Shown here: positions 5,975 through 9,527 of the stretch, piece after piece
Layout of the letters: each line of letters begins with the position of its first letter
How positions within the stretch are numbered: position 1 is the stretch's first letter
DNA from: CAZBGL01 sp964491375
GTDB lineage: Bacteria; Desulfobacterota; Deferrisomatia; Deferrisomatales; Deferrisomataceae
Assembly: GCA_964491375.1 (NCBI GenBank)
Contig: CAZBGL010000271.1
Span: 1-9,527, forward strand
Length of the DNA stretch: 9,527 nt
Reading direction: 5' to 3'
Notes under the pieces: model-generated
What the model was told of the DNA's origin: nothing
What the model saw: only the letters and a program-made list of their open reading frames with translations
Database searches by the model: none
Translations under genes and position numbers: made by a program

Positions 5975-6921
5975 CACGCCCCTCCCAAGGGGCCCGCCGT
6001 TCCGTACACCTCGGCCAGAATCTCCCGGGCGCCCCGGTCCAGAAGTTCATCGGCCAGGGCCCGGCCCAGGGCCGCGGCCTCGCCCTTCGGACCGCTCCTC
6101 TCCCCCCGCACGATCTCGGTGCCGGCCAGGTTCCCCACCAGCCCCCGCAGACGCACGAACCCGTCCGTCACCTGGGCGAACGCCGCGATGGGCACCTGGC
6201 ATCCCCCCTCGAGCCGGGCCAGGAACGCCCGTTCGGCCGTCACCGCGGTCCAGGTGGGCTCGTGGCGCAGGGGGGCCACCAAGGCGTTCACCCGGGGGTC
6301 GTCCCGGCGGCACTCGATGCCGATGGCCCCCTGGCCGATGGCCGGGAGGGTCAGGTCGGTATCCAGGTACTCGGTCACGCGGTCGGCCAGGCCCAGGCGC
6401 TTCACGCCGGCCGCCGCCAGAACGATGGCATCGTACCGGCCTTCGGAGAGCTTCCGGAGCCGCGTGTCCACGTTGCCCCGGAGGTTCTCGAACACCAGCT
6501 CGGGCCGCAGGGCCCGCAGTTGCGCCTGGCGCCGCAGGCTCGAGGTGCCCACCCGAGAGCCCGCGGGCAGGTCCCGGAAGCCCGCGCCGGTCCGAGAGAA
6601 CCAGGCATCCCGGGGGTCCTCGCGCTCGCAGACCACGGGCAGGTGGAGGCCCTCGGGCAACTCGGTGGGCACATCCTTCATGGAGTGGACCGCGATATCG
6701 GCCCGGCCGTCCAGGAGCGCGTCCTCGATCTCCTTGACGAACAGCCCCTTGCCGCCCACCTTGGCCAGGGGAACGTCCAGGATCTTGTCCCCCTTGGTGA
6801 CCACCTTGACCAGCTCCACCCGGAGCCCCGGGTGGAGTTCCCGCAACCGCCCCGCGACCCACTCGGCTTGCCACAGGGCGAGCTTGCTCTTGCGGGTTGC
6901 GATCCGTAGCACGCCGTTCAC
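5974..6921 (-). CDS. hemC: Hydroxymethylbilane synthase / porphobilinogen deaminase (315 aa)
   Basis: Polymerises four porphobilinogen molecules into hydroxymethylbilane, using a covalently bound dipyrromethane primer. The cofactor-binding cysteine is Cys241 in LEGGCQVPIAA. The catalytic aspartate is Asp83 in VHSMKDVP. RIATRKSKLALWQA near the N-terminus and VGTSSLRRQAQL (about 124-135) are standard family motifs. Length (315) is typical. The start is a GTG at 6921, chosen because a strong GGGGAGGAGG lies 7 nt upstream and because the predicted N-terminus (VNGVLRIATR) begins where the family begins. The GTG overlaps the hemA stop (GTGA). The stop overlaps the following gene as TGATG. An open frame extends upstream, but that part is antisense-like sequence inside hemA in another frame. 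Confidence 0.97.
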   Translation of the reverse strand: MNGVLRIATRKSKLALWQAEWVAGRLRELHPGLRVELVKVVTKGDKILDVPLAKVGGKGLFVKEIEDALLDGRADIAVHSMKDVPTELPEGLHLPVVCEREDPRDAWFSRTGAGFRDLPAGSRVGTSSLRRQAQLRALRPELVFENLRGNVDTRLRKLSEGRYDAIVLAAAGVKRLGLADRVTEYLDTDLTLPAIGQGAIGIECRRDDPRVNALVAPLRHEPTWTAVTAERAFLARLEGGCQVPIAAFAQVTDGFVRLRGLVGNLAGTEIVRGERSGPKGEAAALGRALADELLDRGAREILAEVYGTAGPLGGA

Positions 6922-8210
6922 CGGTGGACCTCCTCCCCGTCCCTGCTGTCGAGCCCGAACAGGCGCCGCACGGCGTCCACCGACACCTCCAGGTCCGGGT
7001 CGTTGGCGGCCCGCTTCAGGTACACGGTGGGCTCGTGCAGGATCTTGTTCACGATGGCCTGGGTCATGGCCTCCAGGCTCTTCCTCTGCTTCTTGGTGAG
7101 CCCGTCGCCGAACACCCGCAGGGTCTTCTCCAGTTCGGCCCGGCGCACCGCCTCGAACTTCTCGCGCAACTGCCGGATCGTGGGGGTCACCTCCAGGGTG
7201 CGCACCCACGCCAGGAAGCCCTCCACCTCCTCGGCCACGATCCGCTCGGCCTTTTCGGCCTCCCTGGCCCTCTCCCGTTTGTTCGCCTCCACGACCCCCT
7301 GCAGGTCGTCCACGTCGTACAGGTAGACGTTGGGCAGGTCGTTCACCCGGGGGTCGATGTCCCGGGGCACGGCGATGTCGATGAGGAACATGGGCTTCTG
7401 CTTGCGGGCCTTCATGGCCGAGCGCACGTCCTCCACCCCCAGGATGAAGTGCGGGGCGCCCGTGGACGAGATGACGATGTCCACCTCCTGGAGGTGGTAC
7501 GGAAACGCCTCGAACGGCACGGCCCGCCCCTGGAACCGCTCGGCCAGGGCCCGGGCCCGGGCAAAGGTGCGGTTCGTCACCTGCACCTGGGCCACCCCGT
7601 TCTCCACCAGGTGGGTCACGGCCAGCTCGCACATCTCGCCCGCCCCGATCACCAGCACCGCCTTGCCCTGGAGGGAGCCGAAGATCGCCTTGGCGAGCTG
7701 CACCGCGGCGAACGAGACAGACACCGCGGCCTGGGCGATGCGCGTCTCGGTGCGCACCCGCTTGGCCGTGCTGAACGCCTTGTGCATGAACCGGTTGAGC
7801 ACCAGCCCCGTGGCCGACCCGGCCACGGCCTGCTCGTAGGCGTCCTTCACCTGGCCCAGGATCTGGGGCTCACCCACCACCATGGAGTCCAGGCTCGAGG
7901 CCACCCGGAACACGTGCCGCACGGCATCGCGGCCCGCGTACACGTAAAGGTGCTCCCGGAGCCGGTCCTCCGGCACCCCGTGGTACTCCGCCAGGAACCC
8001 GATCAGGGCCTCGGCTCCCTCCTCGGCGCTCCGGGCCGCGGCATACACCTCCACCCGGTTGCAGGTGGACACGATCAGGGCCTCGCGCACCCCTCCCCGC
8101 TCGCGCACGGCCCGCAGCGCCTCCCCCAACGTCTCGGGTCCGAAGGCTACCTTCTCGCGGATCTCCACCGGGGCGGTCTTGTGGCTGAGTCCAACGACCA
8201 GGATCTCCAT
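6918..8210 (-). CDS. hemA: Glutamyl-tRNA reductase (430 aa)
   Basis: Catalyses NADPH-dependent reduction of glutamyl-tRNA(Glu) to glutamate-1-semialdehyde, the first committed step of the C5 tetrapyrrole pathway. The N-terminal domain opens with VVGLSHKTAPVEIRE and carries the catalytic cysteine at residue 50 in STCNRVEVY. SSLDSMVVGEPQILGQVK (105-122) is the family signature. The NADPH-binding segment VLVIGAGEMCELA spans about 185-197, and a helical C-terminal dimerisation domain follows from about residue 320. Length is normal. The ATG at 8210 is the only in-frame start that keeps the N-terminus. Its best Shine-Dalgarno-like run (GAGGAGGG, by the ccsA stop) is unusually far upstream, about 16 nt. 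The gene lies 22 nt after ccsA, and its stop overlaps the hemC start (GTGA). HemA is commonly the regulated step of this pathway, but nothing in the sequence here shows how. Confidence 0.97.
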   Translation of the reverse strand: MEILVVGLSHKTAPVEIREKVAFGPETLGEALRAVRERGGVREALIVSTCNRVEVYAAARSAEEGAEALIGFLAEYHGVPEDRLREHLYVYAGRDAVRHVFRVASSLDSMVVGEPQILGQVKDAYEQAVAGSATGLVLNRFMHKAFSTAKRVRTETRIAQAAVSVSFAAVQLAKAIFGSLQGKAVLVIGAGEMCELAVTHLVENGVAQVQVTNRTFARARALAERFQGRAVPFEAFPYHLQEVDIVISSTGAPHFILGVEDVRSAMKARKQKPMFLIDIAVPRDIDPRVNDLPNVYLYDVDDLQGVVEANKRERAREAEKAERIVAEEVEGFLAWVRTLEVTPTIRQLREKFEAVRRAELEKTLRVFGDGLTKKQRKSLEAMTQAIVNKILHEPTVYLKRAANDPDLEVSVDAVRRLFGLDSRDGEEVHR

Positions 8211-8232
8211 GGCGGGTTTCCGGGTTCCCTCC

Positions 8233-9072
8233 TCACCCCGTGTAGATGTGCAGGCTCTCCAGATCCGGGATGAGCCGGGGCAGCACGAAGTTCACGCCCA
8301 GGAAGGTGAACAGCACCGAGGCGAACCCCAGGATGGCCCAGATGGCCGCGCGCCTGCCCCTCCACCCCACGGTGAGCCGGCCGTGCAGGAGGGCCGCGTA
8401 CAGGAACCAGGTGATCAGGGACCACGTCTCCTTGGGGTCCCAGCTCCAGTACGTGCCCCAGGCCTGCTGCGCCCAGATGGCCCCCGTGATGATGCCCATG
8501 GTGAGCAGCGGAAACCCCACGGTGAGGCAGCGGTAGTTGAGCTCGTCGAGCACCTCCAGGCTGGGCAGCCTCCGGAACCACGCCCCCAGGCGCTTTCGCT
8601 TGAGCTGGCGCTCCTGGATCAGGTACATCACCCCGGCCGCAGCGGCCACGGCGAACGCCCCGTCGCCGACGAAGAGCAGCATCACGTGCACCGGAAGCCA
8701 CCACGACTGCAGCGCCGCCGGCAGGGGCTGGATCTCCCCCGGCACGATCAGCGCCCCGAGCACGAGCATGGTGGCCACCGGCGTGGCAAACGCACCCAGG
8801 CTCGCCAACTGGTACCGGAGCTGGAGCACCAGGTACAGCCCGGCCACGCACCACCCGAAGAAGCTCAGCGCCTCGTGCAGGCTCGTGACCGGCGTGTAGC
8901 CCGCCTCGAGAAACCGCAGCAGCAGGCCCAGGGTGTGAAGGCCGAAACCGGCCCAGGTGGCCCGCTCGGCCCACGGCCTGACCGGCTCCCGCTGCGTCAG
9001 CAAGTACACCAGGTGCAGGGCCGTTGCGCCCAGGTACACCAGGGCCGCGAGCTTCAGGACCCACAGGTTCAT
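8233..9072 (-). CDS. CcsA/HemX-like cytochrome c assembly membrane protein (279 aa)
   Basis: An integral membrane protein of the CcsA/CcmC/HemX haem-handling family. It has about eight hydrophobic segments, starting at residues 5-25 (LAALVYLGATALHLVYLL). The tryptophan-rich signature lies around residues 200-217 (WGTYWSWDPKETW), the WWD-type motif that binds haem at the outer face of the membrane. Candidate haem-ligand histidines are H46, H129, H230 and H275, the last in a C-terminal LHIY that resembles the usual 'LHSY' ending. The ATG at 9072 overlaps the upstream stop as ATGA and has a purine-rich GGGGAGAGG just before it. In related bacteria this gene precedes hemA. It is variously called hemX (effect on HemA level) or ccsA (System II cytochrome c maturation). 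No ccsB/resB partner is visible, so its exact role, haem delivery to cytochromes c or control of HemA, is open. Family is secure, function less so. Confidence 0.88.
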   Translation of the reverse strand: MNLWVLKLAALVYLGATALHLVYLLTQREPVRPWAERATWAGFGLHTLGLLLRFLEAGYTPVTSLHEALSFFGWCVAGLYLVLQLRYQLASLGAFATPVATMLVLGALIVPGEIQPLPAALQSWWLPVHVMLLFVGDGAFAVAAAAGVMYLIQERQLKRKRLGAWFRRLPSLEVLDELNYRCLTVGFPLLTMGIITGAIWAQQAWGTYWSWDPKETWSLITWFLYAALLHGRLTVGWRGRRAAIWAILGFASVLFTFLGVNFVLPRLIPDLESLHIYTG

Positions 9073-9527
9073 GGCCTCTCCCCTTCGGGCGGCCGGTCCG
9101 TCCGGGTCGGCCCGGCACCCGGCCCGAGCAGTTCCGCCACCTTGCGTTCCGCAGCCCCCCGGTCGCCCCGCTCCAGGTCCTCCGCCACGCCCGCGTCCAG
9201 CAGGCGCCGCACCGGCCGGTCGACCCGGCCTCGGGCCATTTCGCGCACCCCGCGCGCCAGTTCCACCAGCTCGGCGAGGCACCCGGGCAGGGCCCGGTCG
9301 ATCCGGTCCCGCACCCAGGCGGCCAGCTCCGGCGACGCCCCTTGCGTGCCCACGGCCACCGTGAGCCGGCCGCGCCGAAGCACGGCAGGCACCTGGAACC
9401 GGCAGGCGGACGGATCGTCCGCCACGTTGGCCCACACCCCCAGGCGGGCGGCCTCGGCGGCCGCTGCCCGGTTCACCTCCGGATCGGACGTGGCGAGAAA
9501 AGCAAGCTCCATGCCTGGCAGGTCCCC
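9069..9527 (-). CDS. Precorrin-2 dehydrogenase / sirohydrochlorin ferrochelatase (Met8/SirC/CysG N-terminal domain), 5'-truncated by the window edge
   Basis: This protein should oxidise precorrin-2 to sirohydrochlorin with NAD+ and may insert iron to give siroheme, in the cytoplasm. The visible 152 residues run in frame off the window edge. They match the second half of the family: an AFLATSDPEVNRAAAAEA stretch, then NVADDPSACRF, where the Asp pair corresponds to the conserved catalytic Asp of the NVVDD motif. A VAVGTQGASPELA segment follows, equivalent to the family's 'VAVSSGGTSPVLA'. The N-terminal glycine-rich NAD-binding part (roughly 75 residues) must lie beyond 9527. An internal ATG at 9512 is not the true start, because homology continues upstream (GDLPG). 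The stop overlaps the next gene by four bases (ATGA), so the two are probably translationally coupled. No SUMT domain follows here; that activity is encoded separately in the cobA-hemD fusion. Family assignment is good. Whether it also chelates iron cannot be told from the fragment. Confidence 0.85.
   Translation of the reverse strand, partial: GDLPGMELAFLATSDPEVNRAAAAEAARLGVWANVADDPSACRFQVPAVLRRGRLTVAVGTQGASPELAAWVRDRIDRALPGCLAELVELARGVREMARGRVDRPVRRLLDAGVAEDLERGDRGAAERKVAELLGPGAGPTRTDRPPEGERP

Noticed and set aside
4535..7099. An 854-codon open frame on the + strand opposite hemC and cobA-hemD.
   Set aside because: It is antisense to two well-supported enzymes. Its product is low-complexity, rich in Gly, His, Arg and Pro, as expected when GC-rich DNA is read opposite a real gene.
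6897..8273. A 458-codon open frame on the + strand opposite hemA.
   Set aside because: His/Leu/Gly/Val-rich shadow of hemA with no recognisable domain.

Overview
The window is very GC-rich (about 70 %) and all supported genes lie on the minus strand, so it reads from right to left. It carries a tetrapyrrole (heme/siroheme) biosynthesis locus. The order siroheme-synthase domain, CcsA/HemX-like membrane protein, hemA, hemC, SUMT-HemD fusion, radical-SAM heme synthase resembles the hem clusters of Geobacter-like and other former deltaproteobacteria (Desulfobacterota and relatives). A high-GC anaerobe of that group is my best guess. It is an inference from gene order and from the anaerobic AhbD-type enzyme, not from a marker gene.

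Block 1 (9527 down to 3249) is a tight operon. A 5'-truncated precorrin-2 dehydrogenase/ferrochelatase domain overlaps ccsA/hemX (ATGA). After a 22-nt gap comes hemA, which overlaps hemC (GTGA), which overlaps the fused cobA-hemD (TGATG). After 68 nt comes a radical SAM/SPASM protein of the AhbD/NirJ type. Together these genes take glutamyl-tRNA to uroporphyrinogen III, and from there to precorrin-2 and siroheme. The radical SAM enzyme would act at the end of the siroheme-dependent (Ahb) heme route, or on coproheme supplied by another route.

Block 2 (2598 down to 696) is a second short operon. hemE (uroporphyrinogen decarboxylase) is followed by a lysine-exporter-like LysO split into a 90-residue N-terminal protein and a 199-residue C-terminal protein, coupled through a TTGA overlap. 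hemE belongs to the classical branch, so the window holds enzymes for both fates of uroporphyrinogen III.

The two long gene-free stretches (1-695 and 2599-3248) are the most unusual part. Each carries a copy of the same composite, non-coding, GC-rich repeat, in the same orientation and with the same internal order. One stretch of 80 nt is identical at 79 positions (62-141 and 2794-2873). Each copy contains two related sub-units, giving four core copies, each with an invariant GGCCGGAAGGCC that can fold into a hairpin with a GGAA (GNRA-type) loop. The repeats bracket the hemE-lysO module as direct repeats about 2.7 kb apart. No tRNA, rRNA, CRISPR array, transposase or convincing promoter was seen.
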